This document shows positions 12,552-28,822 of a DNA stretch of 64,000 bases, piece after piece. The DNA comes from Chalara sp. BL73 (Eukaryota > Ascomycota > Leotiomycetes > Helotiales): the NCBI GenBank assembly GCA_918026815.1, contig CAKJVC010000012.1, forward strand, positions 1,240,001-1,304,000, in the 5' to 3' direction. A program made the position numbers and the translations under genes. Below the pieces are notes generated by a model. The model saw nothing but the letters and a program-made list of their open reading frames with translations. It ran no database searches and was not told the origin of the DNA. Each line of letters begins with the position of its first letter. The stretch's first letter is position 1.

Positions 12552-15500
12552 GATTGCTATTGCAATGGACCTTTCTAGGGTTCGTGACCGATAGAATTGT
12601 TATCGAGTGATGACGACGGCGGGGTATTGATTTGGGTATTGGCGAAAGGTTGGCAAATCTTGGACTGTTGATGATCAGGTCTTGAGAAGGATGGTTCCTG
12701 CCGTTATCACAAGAGAGTAGTAAGAGTAAGAGATCACCAGACGAAGATTCAATGAGTGTTGCAAACGAATGTCTCGTGTGAAAGAATTATCTCGCACGAT
12801 GGCGATACAGAAATATGAAAAATAGAAATTGTCGTGTACAGTCGATATGGTTGTTGGGATAGACTGGGAATAAGCACCATAATACGCAAGTCCAAGTCTT
12901 GGGAGGAGAGAAGAAGCAAGGCTACTCTCAGTCTTTTTGGGGGGGAAGGAGGATCTGGGCTGCCACCAGGGCAGAGGACAGGGGGTTTTTGGTGCTTGTT
13001 TAGCGTTAGCGGGTCAGCTTTTTTACACGCAACCCGCTCCACCAGCTTCGTCACAAAACCAACCAAGATGGTGGGGGATGGGACAAGATGATCCTAATAT
13101 ATTTAATATCATCTACTTCAAAGTTCACTTATGCTCATAGCAATTGAGGGCCACGAAGCACGTGTCTGAGGGCTTTCTCCTAGTGTTGAGGTGGTGGTGG
13201 TGGTATCGATCGAATTGCCCCTTTTATTTCAGCAGTTCCGACCAGCTGAGAGTAAGAGCCGCTGAAAGACCTACGGCTGGCTTAATTTTTTTTTTGGAGA
13301 ATACCAGAGCTTTGTAAAAATGTACATTTCCATTTCAAATACTAAAATTACGAAGTTGTATAAATTAGACCTTCGAGCATATTACATCAATAGCACCGTG
13401 GATGGCTCTGGTCGAATTTCATTGAGTGGAACACGAGCGAGGCGCAGCGGGCAGGTATTCGTGTCGCTGCAATGACCGGAATCAACAATTATTTTGATCC
13501 GCTCAGCTCCCTTTGTAAATAAGTGCCACTGTGTCTTGGGTAGAAGAAGCTTCACCAACGGATTTCTCGTGTAGCTATGTCAGCCTGTCACAGGTTTGTT
13601 TTTCAGCAGGACCACAACAAGCCGATTCCAAGTCAGCCCAAGTCCAGCAATGGTTCTTATGTACAATAGGAATTAGAGAGACGAAAGAGCAGTCCACAAT
13701 AAAGCACAAAGAAGAGTTACTTCCTTCAGCAATATTGCTCAAAGACAGTTCCGGCTTTTCATGCACATACAATATATGTATCAAATGTGTATCAGATAAG
13801 AGTGCTTTGAGGCTCAGCTGCTTGATCACCACTGATGTTTGAAACTTTGAGCCAGACCCAGGCAAACAATTCCTGAGTTCTGCTTGTGAAAACACATCAA
13901 ATTGTGCAGAACATCTGCTCTCGTACACAACGTCGTGCAGCTTATCTGAGAACATGGTGATGATGTAGTCTAGAACAACACATCAGAGTAGTTGTCGGAG
14001 CTCTTTTCGTAGAGGAAAACAGTTTGATGTCGTCAGGTCAGGAGATCTACCAAGCAGCTAACACCTTTTGCAAGATCTACCTTTGTTGATATTATTTCCT
14101 GTCCATCCTGTCCTGTACTGCACTGCAAAAGGCGTTCGTTTGTGCAAATTTAAGAGGTGCATGGGTGGCAAAAATGTCGAATCTATTTTCGGCGTCCCCA
14201 GCTCCACCTTTGCCTCTCTCCTTTGTGATGCGCCGGACTTCTCGGATGATCCATTTGCTTGGAACTAACCATCAAGATCTAAGGCTTAAGCTTTGCTCTA
14301 CTCATCTCCATTTTTTTCGAGTGATGTTCCAAATCGGCACGAAAAGCGTACTTTCGCGGAAGCTCATCTTCAAATACTGTCCCGTAAAAAAAATAGATGA
14401 TTTCTTTGGTGTGCCTGTCTGTCCACTGTTATTCGTTCTTCGCTTGCACGGCCAAGACAACCGTTTAAGTGCCACAATCCAAGTGTGACAGGAGCCGCGA
14501 GGGGCAGATGTGGCGTCGGCGTCTCATGCATGCTGACATCGTGAGATAAGAAATACTGTAAGTACTGTACAATGGTTTTCGGACAGCACTGGTCCCGAAA
14601 CGTGATTTCTCGGTAATTAGTGGACTTTCGTAGCTATTATAAAAAGAGTTAAGAACGAGGTTCATAAGATCAATCTTACTCAGGTGAGTTCTTTGGTTTG
14701 CCATCATCTTGTCAATCTTTATATCCTACAGGAAGCCTAGACCGCATCAGCTTCAACCTCTCTTTACTATTGTACGAGCTAATCACGGTCGATCGCAAGC
14801 AGGATTTGGGAAAACCATCAATAGTACTACTTTACAAATGTGTAAATCCGCGTTGTGGTTCCGTAAAAGGTTAAGTCATCGGGGAGGAATGACGCTCGAA
14901 TCACGCGTTGAGGAAACAGGATTCTTCCCCAACGGACTTGACGCCGTGCCGTTGTGCCCCAATTATATACTGCTGAAAGTGTTTCGTGAACCGCGAGCAG
15001 ACACCAACACCAGAACAACGAAAGACGCCGGCCTGGGAGCGTCCAAATGCCCTTTAAGACTTGAAGAATCAACGGTAGATGTGGATGATTTCAAGATAAG
15101 GTCTATATTCCGTGGGTAAGCAGAGCAGCTTGTGGGTTTTTCCCTACGTTGCAGGTACTGTATGTAGCACAGTATCATAATTCGGGGGGGAGGCGGCAAA
15201 TCGATCGATTTGCGTTGGGAAATTATGGATAAAATCCCCGTGATAAAACTTGCCAGGACAGTACAGCAGTACAGTAAACTGGATGATGTCTCTTATGCAG
15301 AACTGGTCAAATGTTGTCATGGATTTTCTTGGGTGGGGGGGTTGTATTCATTCATGTGCAAGGATGTGGTCCAAGAAAAACAACACACTTTACCACACTG
15401 AGCAAAGTGATGTTCCACTTGCCCCTGATTTAGCTACGCAACCTGCAGCAGGATGGTACCACTGAAAAAGCAGAGCCAGAGCCCACCGTTGGCGGGTTTT

Positions 15501-16572
15501 TGGCCAGTCAGCGGCTGGGAAATGGTTGGAAATGCCTATGCGAAGCTTGCAACAGCCTGTTCCCCTCCCCCTTGAAGCCTGAAGCCCTGAAGCCGTACAT
15601 AAGTTTTAATCTATTTTATGAATTAAAAATGGACATCATCCGCCAGCTGCTCCTATCAAATGAATCCCCTCTATCCATGGCAAAACATCTCCCGAGCCCT
15701 GAATCTGATTGCGCTAAGCACACCTGTTCCCAGGGTCCCCCCCCCCCATCCCCTGTCCCTACGTCCTTCATTCCCAAGTACAGGCCAGGCGAAGCCAGGT
15801 TGTCCGCCTCCCCCCCCTCCTAACCCTCTTCTCCCTCTCACTCTCCCCCCCCAAAACTAGATTTCAGTTCTCTCTGGCCCACCGTAGCATACAAACCTGA
15901 CAAAGTCTCTCCCTACTTCGTAAAAATCCTGTTCCAATCCTTTTCCTCCTCTTCCTCCTCCTCTTCCCTCTTCAACCTACAACAACAACTCACCACCATA
16001 TACCATTGGAACAAAATATTCCTTTGGTTGCGTGTGTTTTCGTTTCTGTCGTTTTTTCAGGAGAAAAATCCTCATACATTCGTTCTCTGTTAGTCTTCAA
16101 CCATTCGGCCTGAGGTTTTCACCTTTTCGTCAGGAGGGAAAGAAGGGGTAACTTGTCACCCAAGCAACACATCAGCAGCTACGGAATTTCCTGCCACTCG
16201 ATATCCATTCTCTACCACCATAAACACACGCCAGGAAGGCACCACAGCTCGTTAATCTACAAAAATCTGTACCAAAAGTTTCGCTTCAGACGCTCTCTTG
16301 ATTCACGCTCGTGGTGAATAATCGACAGCATTAACGCGTTCCGACCTACACACAGCCAACCATTCCAACCAGATTCGCCTTCGAAATATTATTTTCCAAT
16401 GTGCACATAATTGTTAGTACAAATTCCTCATTCCTCGAAAAACCCACTAGTCAAAAACAACACCGGGTCTGCCGGGTTGAATTTCCAACCCCTTGCAATC
16501 ATAACAGCCACCACATCAACATTCAATTGCTGACAGTTTCCTTCATCACAGGCTTACCTATAGAACGCAATC
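12552..16572. promoter_or_regulatory. 4 kb divergent intergenic region between GH72 gene and FKS1
   Basis: No coding gene is supported in this 4 kb. The part next to FKS1 (about 15.7-16.5 kb) is strongly C/T-rich, with runs of up to ten C (near 15738) and CCTCCT repeats near 15950, typical of the promoter and long 5' leader of a highly expressed fungal gene. The part next to the GH72 gene holds its promoter. A short GGTGGTGGTGGT stretch lies at about 13190. Open frames such as 13575-13955 are not recognised as genes. A shared regulatory role is inference from the divergent layout. Confidence 0.4.
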
Positions 16573-19500
16573 ATGTCGGGACACCCTAATCAAGGCCATT
16601 ATGATGATGGCTATGGAGCTCCGGCTGCCGGTCAGCATCATCAAGGTAACACAGATTCGTATTATCAGGATGAGCATTCTCAGCCTTATTACGACCATAA
16701 TGGAGGTTATGGTGATGATCGCGGGCATGATCACCACCAAGGCGGGGATGGGTATTATGACGAGTCGTAGGTGGTCGATTACACACATGCTTAAGGCCCA
16801 AGGCTAACAATTGCTACAGAGGTTATTATAATGCGGATGCCAACAACCCATACCAACATGATGGAGGGTATTACGAAGGAGGAGATCATGGAGGGCATTA
16901 TCAGGACGAATACTATAATGATCAATACTATGACCAAGGAGCAGCAGGCCAGCACTCAAGACATGGTGGGCCAAAGCGCCGTGGCGACTCGGAGGAAGAC
17001 TCGGAAACTTTCAGCGATTTTACCATGAGATCAGACATGGCGCGAGCCACCGATATGGATTATTACGGCCGCGGTGACGAGCGCTACAATAGTTACAATG
17101 AAAGTCAAATGGACGGTCGCGGATACCGCCCCCCCTCGTCACAAATCTCGTACGGCGGCAATCGATCCTCTGGAGCCTCCACCCCAAATTATGGTATGGA
17201 TTACAACAATGTGCTTCCTGCTGGCCAACGATCCAGAGAGCCATATCCAGCATGGACCTCAGATGCCCAAATTCCACTTTCAAAGGAAGAGGTTGAGGAT
17301 ATTTTCCTAGATCTGACTGCCAAGTTTGGCTTCCAACGGGATAGCATGCGAAACATGTATGATCATTTGATGACATTATTGGATTCAAGAGCGTCTCGTA
17401 TGACACCCAACCAAGCGCTGCTTTCCTTGCACGCTGATTACATCGGGGGGGAGAACGCGAACTATCGAAAATGGTATTTTGCAGCCCACCTCGACCTTGA
17501 TGATGCAGTGGGATTCGCCAACATGAAGCTCGGAAAAGGAAGTCGTCGAACCAGAAAAGCTCGCCGGGCCGCAAAGAAGAAGGCAAATGTTGACCCTAAG
17601 GACGAAGCTCAAACCCTCGAGCAATTAGAAGGAGACAACAGCTTGGAAGCTGCTGAGTATCGGTGGAAGACTCGAATGAACCGCATGTCTCAACATGATC
17701 GGGTGCGCCAAATTGCTCTTTACCTCCTTTGTTGGGGAGAGGCTAACCAGGTCCGTTTCATGCCCGAGTGCCTGTGCTTCATTTTTAAGTGTGCAGATGA
17801 TTATCTCAACTCGCCTGCGTGTCAAAATCTTGTGGAACCTGTGGATGAGTTCACGTTCTTGAACAATGTGATCACACCTTTGTACCAATACTGCAGAGAC
17901 CAAGGATATGAAATTCAGGACGGAAAATATGTTCGCCGCGAGAGAGACCACAATAGAATCATCGGCTACGACGACTGCAATCAACTTTTCTGGTACCCCG
18001 AAGGAATAGAACTCATTGTTCTGCAGGATAAGTCCCGCATGGTTGACCTCCCTCCTGCCGAACGGTTCCTGAAGCTCAAGGACGTCAACTGGAACAAAGT
18101 CTTTTTCAAGACCTACAAGGAAACTCGTTCTTGGTTCCACATGCTGGTCAACTTCAATCGTATTTGGATCATCCACATTTCTTCCTTTTGGTTCTACACA
18201 GCAAAGAACTCCCCTACTTTATTGCTGGGGGACAAGTACAATCAAGAAGAGAACAATTCACCTTCCGATTCTGCCCAATGGTCTGCTGTGGCACTCGGTG
18301 GAGCTGTTGCCTGTATCCTCATGATCGTGGCCACTATCTGTGAATGGACTTATGTCCCACGTAGATGGGCCGGAGCACAACACTTGACAAAGAGACTACT
18401 GTTCCTCATCGGTATGCTCGCTATCAATGCCGGACCTAGTGTCTATATATTCGTCATTCCGGGTGTCAACCAGGACGGCAAAATTGCATTGATTCTTGGT
18501 ATTGTACAGTTCTTCATCGCTTTGGCTACCTTCTTCTTCTTTTCAGTCATGCCTCTGGGTGGACTGTTTGGCAGCTACCTGACCAAGAACTCGAGACAAT
18601 ATGTGGCCAGTCAAACTTTCACAGCTAGCTACCCACGACTTACTGGTAACGACATGTGGATGTCCTACGGTCTCTGGCTTTGCGTTTTCGCTGCTAAGCT
18701 TGTTGAATCTTACTTCTTTTTGACTCTATCGTTCCGTGATCCGATCCGGTATCTGGCAGACATGAAGATCAGGAACTGCGCCGGAAATATGTACATTGGA
18801 GCTGAGCTTTGCAAGCTGCAGCCTAAGATCCTTCTGGGTATTATGTTCTTCACGGATCTTTGCCTGTTTTTCCTTGATACATTCCTATGGTATATTATCA
18901 TGAATGTTGTCTACTCCGTTGCCCGCTCTTTCTATTTGGGTGTTTCGATCTGGACTCCATGGAGAAATATTTTCTCGCGTCTTCCCAAGCGTATCTATTC
19001 CAAGGTCCTTGCTACAACTGATATGGAAATTAAGTACAAGCCAAAGGTTCTTATCTCGCAGATCTGGAATGCAATCGTCATCTCGATGTATCGGGAGCAT
19101 CTTCTGGCCATTGATCATGTCCAGAAGTTGCTATACCACCAGGTTCCATCCGAGCAAGAGGGAAAGCGTACACTCCGAGCACCCACGTTCTTCGTCTCTC
19201 AAGAAGATCACTCATTCAAGACTGAATTCTTCCCAAGTCAGAGCGAGGCCGAGCGACGCATCTCGTTTTTCGCTCAGTCACTGTCAACACCAATCCCCGA
19301 GCCAGTTCCTGTGGATAACATGCCAACCTTTACCGTTCTTATCCCACATTACAGTGAGAAGATTCTCTTATCTCTCCGTGAGATTATTCGTGAAGATGAG
19401 CCGTACTCACGTGTTACACTACTTGAGTATTTGAAGCAACTTCATCCGCATGAATGGGACTGCTTTGTTAAAGATACCAAAATTTTGGCTGATGAGACCT

Positions 19501-22500
19501 CTCAATTCAATGGCGACTATGAGAAGAACGAAAAGGACACTGCCAAGAGCAAGATTGACGATCTTCCCTTTTATTGCATTGGTTTTAAGTCAGCTGCACC
19601 AGAATATACCCTTCGGACTCGTATTTGGGCATCTCTTCGATCACAGACGCTCTACCGTACAATTTCAGGGTTTATGAATTATAGTCGCGCGATCAAGCTC
19701 TTGTACCGTGTCGAGAACCCAGAGGTCGTTCAGATGTTCGGTGGCAACTCGGATAAACTTGAACGTGAGCTCGAGCGTATGGCTCGCCGCAAGTTCAAGC
19801 TCATTGTTTCCATGCAGCGTTATGCAAAGTTTAAGAAAGAGGAGATGGAGAACACCGAATTCTTACTTCGCGCCTATCCCGATCTTCAAATCGCGTATCT
19901 TGATGAAGAGCCTCCCCTTGTTGAAGGCGAAGAGCCCCGTCTTTACTCTGCCTTGATTGATGGTCACTCTGAGATCATGGAGAATGGTATGCGTCGGCCT
20001 AAGTTTCGTGTTCAATTATCTGGAAATCCAATTCTTGGTGATGGAAAGTCTGACAACCAAAACCACGCCATCATTTTCTATCGTGGAGAGTACATTCAGC
20101 TCATCGATGCCAACCAGGACAATTATCTTGAGGAATGTCTCAAGATCCGCAGTGTTCTTGCTGAGTTTGAGGAAATGACCACCGATAATGTTTCGCCTTA
20201 CACCCCCGGTGTCGAGAATGTTAAGACAAACCCTGTTGCCATCCTAGGTGCTCGCGAATACATTTTCTCAGAGAACATTGGGATCCTCGGAGATGTTGCA
20301 GCAGGTAAAGAACAGACTTTTGGTACCTTGTTCGCTCGTACTCTCGCATCAATTGGTGGCAAACTCCATTATGGTCATCCAGATTTCCTCAACGGTATCT
20401 TCATGACTACCAGAGGTGGTGTATCAAAAGCACAAAAAGGTCTTCACCTCAACGAGGATATTTACGCTGGTATGACTGCACTGATTCGTGGTGGTCGCAT
20501 CAAGCACTGCGAGTATTACCAATGTGGTAAGGGTCGTGACTTGGGTTTCGGATCGATTCTTAACTTCACTACCAAGATTGGAACTGGCATGGGTGAACAG
20601 ATGCTTTCTCGAGAATACTACTACTTGGGTACCCAACTCCCTCTGGACCGTTTCTTGTCATTCTACTACGCCCACCCCGGTTTCCATGTGAACAACATGT
20701 TTATTATGTTGTCCGTACAAATGTTCATGATCTGCTTGATCAACCTTGGGGCCTTGCGCAGCGAAACCATCATGTGCGACTACGATCCAAATGTCCCCAT
20801 CACCGACCCTCTGTATCCGACTGGCTGTGCCAACATTCAACCTGTTCTCGACTGGGTGTACCGTTGCACTATATCCATCTTCATCGTTTTCTTCATCTCC
20901 TTCATTCCTCTTGTGGTCCAAGAGTTGACGGAGCGCGGGTTTTGGCGCGCTGCTACTCGTCTCGGCAAACAGTTCAGTTCCTTATCCCCGTTCTTCGAGG
21001 TCTTCGTTTGTCAAATCTATGCCAACTCCGTTCAACAAGATCTCTCCTTCGGAGGCGCTCGATACATTGGTACCGGAAGAGGCTTCGCGACGGCACGTAT
21101 TCCATTTGGTGTTCTCTTCTCCAGATTCGCAGGCCCTTCAATCTATCTTGGTGCTCGCTCACTAATGATGCTTCTATTTGCCACCGTGACCATCTGGCAA
21201 GGTGCGCTCGTTTACTTCTGGGTCACGCTTCTTGCGCTTTGCACCTCCCCATTTATCTACAATCCTCATCAATTCGCGTGGAATGATTTCTTCATCGATT
21301 ATCGCGACTTCTTGCGCTGGCTTTCCCGAGGCAACTCCAGATCACACTCCTCGTCCTGGATTGCTTACTGTCGTCTCACCCGTACCAGAATCACTGGTTA
21401 CAAGCGGAAGGCTTTGGGTGACCCATCTTCAAAGATGTCTGGCGATGTTCCACGTGCTCCATTCACAAATCTCTTCTTTGGAGAAATATTCGGGCCTCTG
21501 ATCATTGTTGCGGTTACCTTGGTCCCATACCTCTTCATCAACGCTCAGGCAGGTGTTGTCATCGATGCGTCACTTTTCACGCCCCAAAACGTGGACTATG
21601 TCGACTCCGAAGGTAAGAAAGCCGACAAAGTTGAGGCGACAAATGCATTGCTTCGTATTGGTATAGTAGCCTTCGCGCCAATTGCGGTCAATGCTGGTGT
21701 TTTAGCAGCAATGTTCGGCATGGCCTGCTGCATGGGACCTGTTCTCAGTATGTGCTGCAAGAAGTTTGGTTCCGTCTTGGCAGCTATTGCCCATGCTGTC
21801 GCAGTCATTTTCCTCCTCGTCTCGTTTGAGATTATGTTCTTCTTGGAGGGATTTGTCTTCTCGAAGGCTCTATTAGGCATGATTGCATCTTGCGCCATCC
21901 AGAGATTCGTCTACAAGCTCATTATCGGACTTGCTTTAACTCGAGAATTCAAGTCTGACAGCTCAAATATTGCCTTCTGGACTGGTAAATGGTACTCAAT
22001 GGGTTGGCACTCCATATCTCAACCGGCACGTGAGTTCCTTTGCAAAATCACGGAGCTTGGTATGTTTGCTGGTGACTTCGTACTTGGTCACGTGCTTTTA
22101 TTCATCATGCTTCCTGTAATCGTCATTCCACAGGTTGACAAGGCTCATTCGGTGCTGCTATTCTGGCTGCGTCCTAGGTATGTTCTTATTGTTCCCCTTC
22201 TGTGAATTCACTTGTTGACTTTTATTCAGTCGTCAAATCCGCCCACCAATATACTCTCTCAAGCAATCTAAGCTTCGCAAGAGACGTGTCTGGAGATACG
22301 CAGTTCTCTATTTTGTTCTCCTCATCCTCTTCCTAGCCTTGATTGTTGGACCTCTTGTCGTCGGCAAGAAGATATTGACCGATTCTCTGATTGAGGACAT
22401 CCCAATGGCATTGTTCCAACCCACCAAGTGGACTAATAATGATACATCAAACCGAAATGCTAGCAGCTCATCAACATCGCGTACTTCTGGCCGACCAACT

Positions 22501-22545
22501 ACGAGTTCTTCATCCCGTAAGACCGCTGCCGCGCGGCTATTCTAA
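16573..22545 (+). CDS. FKS1: beta-1,3-glucan synthase catalytic subunit Fks1
   Basis: Three exons: 16573-16766, 16820-22177 and 22230-22545, giving 1955 residues, a normal Fks1 length. The N-terminus is a Gly/Tyr/Asp/His-rich cytosolic tail. The Fks1 domain follows ([20 protein letters not shown]), then a first membrane block, the large cytosolic glucan synthase domain (for example [20 protein letters not shown] and [20 protein letters not shown]), and a second multi-span membrane block. Hot spot 1 is FLTLSFRDP at residues 698-706; hot spot 2 is DWVYRCTI at 1409-1416. Family knowledge: the enzyme makes beta-1,3-glucan from UDP-glucose at the plasma membrane with Rho1 and is the echinocandin target. 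The short terminal exons, both placed by phase, are usual for filamentous fungi. Confidence 0.97.
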
Positions 22546-25500
22546 ATTAACCAGGTGTATAAAGGGACTGCGGCTGTAAAATAGATCAGGATGGGGTGGT
22601 ATATTACAATGACTTCACTAGTTCGCTGGATTGCCAAGGCGTGCGTCTTGAAATGATGATTTGATTTCGGTGTTATTGCATGGTACACGGCTTAGACATT
22701 TTGATTTTGTTTTCTCTCTCCTTTGCCGCTGAACAATGGCCTGATCGCCAGGGATGCTTTTTTCTGCAAGCGTTTGCATGGGTCATGGGCTGTAAGTGTA
22801 TTGCAGCATGTCATAATAAATACGAAGTCCACAAAAAAAAGTTTGATTTTCGTCTGCACTATCCTTTATGATTCCTCTATCTCGTGAACTGTTTCTATGT
22901 AGCTGTTTCCTCAATGTATTTCATAACAAGCCGTACGAATCCTTGCCAATGCATAACACCATCTACGATAGTGATCTTTGAGTGGCCATTCAGAGTTCTT
23001 CGAATGAATACCACGGTACGTGATGCAAATTCATGTTATCCATATCTCAACATCCCTTCTACGGTGCTCTGAAATTCGCCACATAAAAATGGCGTCCCCG
23101 GCGACGAAAGGCTGACCATCAAGGTTGTTTGGTGGTCTGGTTGTATTTTTGTGGAGGTTGAGGTCGTGGACAAGCAGGGAGCCATGTCAAGCCTGGTTAA
23201 CCTACCATCAAACATAAAAGTCCTAACTAGTCCACCATCATCCACTTTCCCTCTTCTGCAGTAAGTGTGTTTTATCCACCGTGTGCTAATGAGGCCGTCA
23301 TTGCATATCCGGCGTTCTACTTTCAATTACGTTGCGGGTCGGGCTGTCATCGTCACCTGCTTGCTTGACCGGAGCCGAGCCTGACGAGGACAAATTACCG
23401 ACCTTTTTCATTTCTTGACCCTGTTTTTCGGAGGCATATGCTCGTGTGCTTGTGCTCCTGGTGCCAGCTGCATAGCGAGAGTGTACTTGTGATGGAGACG
23501 TAAGTGCTGACAAGTAAGTGTCTTACTGGCGTTCTGGACTCCGTCATCAAGCGTGCCCCGCTCTCCATAACCATGAAAGTCACCTTGCATGCCTCGTCAC
23601 TTTCCTACAGCGGGGGGTTTGAGCTCTCTTTAATAATTTATGATTGATACTGCGCTGCTCTGCTGCATGATGGGCCGAAATGTATGCCTTGGGGATTGGA
23701 ATATGTGCTACCTCGTTAAGCACTGTGCCAGCCATCCATCTGCCGTCTTCCTCGGATCAGAGGTCTTCAAAGTATCCACGCATGGTGAAACACCCTGGAA
23801 GTGCAGGCGCTCCCACCTGTAGAGGAGATCCAGAAACTGAGTTGTCACGCTTGTGTTTTGCTTGAGGCTTAAGTGATGCACGCCAATGAGCAACCGAGTC
23901 TCTATACCATTGTTGAGAATAGCCCAATGACCTCTCGTAAGGACATTAAAACTATGTATTTACTCATATGAGATGTGAGGAGAAGAGTCCCTTTGCAGGA
24001 AGAGACATTATCAGGATTTTGTTGCAGGTCACTGCTTGTAAATCTCCTTGCATACGCAGTACCTCGCTTCTACTGAACTGGCAAACCATAATGTAAGCGC
24101 AGTATGCACACGACTTTACATTTCTGAAAATACGCGCTGGCCTATCATGAGCAGAGCATTGTCTGTCTTTCAGTTTGTTGCAAGTCGCAACTCTTGTCAA
24201 AGTCTCCTAACGTCAATCAGCCGTTTCTTCTGCCCATTTATTAAGCCACCACCATGCATGCTGGCCGCCCAAAATCTTATCTTTCTACGCAACTTACACC
24301 CCAATGGCCTATCGGAAGACTGCCTTTCAGTTTCTCGCTACGGCTGTTTTGCGCTCTTCTGGCAAATCCTTAGTTTTCGTCCAGCCGGCAGCTTGCCGGA
24401 TAAGTTCCACTAATGGGTTCGGTAGACGGCCCCGAGAAACTTTGGCTTTTGCTGCGAACTGGAGATTACTCTGTGCAGACTGGGGGCTAGACAACTGTGA
24501 CCACGATCTCGATGTACGATTGAAACTTTCATGCAGCTTGAAGTCAAAGCGTCCCACAGGAAAGGAAGATTCCCTAAAACTTTGCTGGAAAGTGAAAGCT
24601 GCAGACCAACATTCCGCTCGAACACCACCTATAAGCACATCCCCCGGAGAACTCAAGGCTATTTTATTGGCGGATCTATGGTTTCTGAGCGCTTCAGCTA
24701 ATTTTTCGTTCTAAGATGCCTGTTGCCATGTGTGCCCAAAGCCTCACTAATCATCGGAGACTTTCCTGGCCACCAGTTCAAGCAAGTTTTGAGCTTCGGA
24801 TGTACAACACAGCCCGTCCGCCAAAATGGGGCCTGACCTATGGGAACCGCATTTTATCGGATCCTGAGAGCTTTGTTGCACGTCTGAGTGCAAAATATCC
24901 AAACATCATGGTAACCTCATGATTTCTCCAACCAGACTAGTCAATCCCTCAACAGTGCTTTTGCGGCACGTTACCTCCCGTCGTAGCACGGCAGCATCAC
25001 AGCCTGTGAGTAATTGGCTTTGGAGCTTATCAACGGTTTTGTTGCACGTCGCCTCGTTGATACCACCTAACTTCCTCGGATTGGTTTCCTTGTTTCTCGT
25101 TTCACCAAAACTACGAGTACAACGCCCCATAGCTCTGGTTCCTTACGTCAGACCGTTCTCTCGATATTTTAAGACAGAGCTGACCTATCCAAGCTTGCAT
25201 TTGGACTCTTCCTCATTCAAAACTTTGTTGCAGATCGGACCACAAAGTGTCCTCGCTTCTCGTCGTCCTGCCCTCGAACCCGCGCCGTATTTGGATCTCC
25301 ACTTGGCGGATTTTCCTCTTCCAGAAACGCAAACGGGATGCGCGTACGAATGGATTGCGTAACGCGAACGGTAGGACATGCAAGCGAAGTTGCGGCTCAT
25401 TTCGAGTTCAAAGTGTCCGCGCATGGGCAGTTTGTGGATCAGCTCGCTTAGATATATACTTCAAAGTCTCCTCGCGTCTGGCCAATTAGAGGGCTCCAAA

Positions 25501-26662
25501 TCGAAGGAGAGACTATCTGAGTCGCAAGCGCCGGGGCCGGGCAGGCGGGTTCTGTGTTATTTCAGGAGCTCAAAATCCGGGTGATTTTGTTGATGCTTAA
25601 ATGAGGCTTGTTGTTTGATATGGGGAAAGGGTCTTTCGTTCGATGATCCGGTTGCTTCCTTCTTGGCACCAGAAGCCGGAAGCTGACCATCTCTCTCTTT
25701 CTTGCCTCCTGCTCCTTTCGAGCATCGCTAAGCTATTTCATTTCGCTACAAGAAAGCCCTTACGGAAGAGATTGATTCTACGAGGCGCAAGACCTACTTA
25801 TTATGAATAATCCTTTCATATCTGATAATGCAAATTTGCAGACGCCTAAATACAACTCGCTGATGAGATCCTGACTTTGTGACACTTCGAGCTGCATAAG
25901 TTATGAATCACCTCGTATGGGAGAGTGCTTACCGGAGCAAGCTGCGTCCCCGAATCTAATTCTAATTGGAAAGAACATATTAAAACATGGGCGACGAAAG
26001 AGGAATGCGTCGTCAGAGGAGTAGACGCCCGGGAACCAGAGGACACGAAAATGCAAACTACATCGGAGCTCAGCATAAAGATATACTGAGGAGACAAGGC
26101 CAGGTCGCCCAAGATCAGAGAGCGAGAAGAGGGGCATGGGAAGAATGCGAGTTGTACCTCATGCCTAACTGAACGCAGGACATGGGCTCGGGAAGTAGAG
26201 CAGGCTGGACCCTTCGCTTCATCGCCGATGACAAAGGGGCTCGAAGCGAATCTCTATCTTCGCTGCTTCTGCTGTGCCTCGCGATGACCTCTGCCGTGCC
26301 TGGCTCGGAGGTCGCGTCGTAGCACTGCTTTGGCGAAGCGCAGAACTATCACCTTTGCGATCTGCCGCGGGATCAATTGACGTCCTTGCTCGCCACACAG
26401 AGGTTGACATGCTCATGCACAAAATTTTCCCTGCAAAAGACGCTAACGCAGAAGGACCTACATGTATGAAGACTCGAAACATATTAAAGGAAAGATAGAC
26501 TAGAGGAGGTCGCTCATTATTGACGCTTGCGCGCTGAAGAAAATATGCTCTCGACTCTCTCTATCCGATGCATGTATATACCGTCTTTGCAAGCCTTTTT
26601 CCTATATACCAACGAAATTACATGGCCTGCCTTTTCACATCTTTTTTTCTTGTGCAAAGCTT
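22546..26662. other. 4.1 kb gene-poor region with a recurring TTTGTTGCA motif
   Basis: No gene is supported between FKS1 and the CRAL-TRIO gene. The longest plausible frame (24304-24714, ATG start, 136 codons) has no domain I recognise and no sign of conservation. The segment 24.0-25.25 kb repeats the string TTTGTTGCA near 24018, 24171, 24870, 25036 and 25223, with a weaker copy near 24956. This suggests old diverged repeat units. The far left must carry the FKS1 terminator region. Confidence 0.4.

Positions 26663-28822
<2,160 letters not shown>

Noticed and set aside
13575..13955. A 126-codon minus-strand frame in the FKS1 upstream region
   Set aside because: No conserved motif or plausible start context; likely random in promoter DNA.
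24304..24714. A 136-codon ATG frame in the FKS1-CRAL-TRIO gap
   Set aside because: No domain, no intron logic and unusual composition; it overlaps the recurring TTTGTTGCA region, so it looks like chance.
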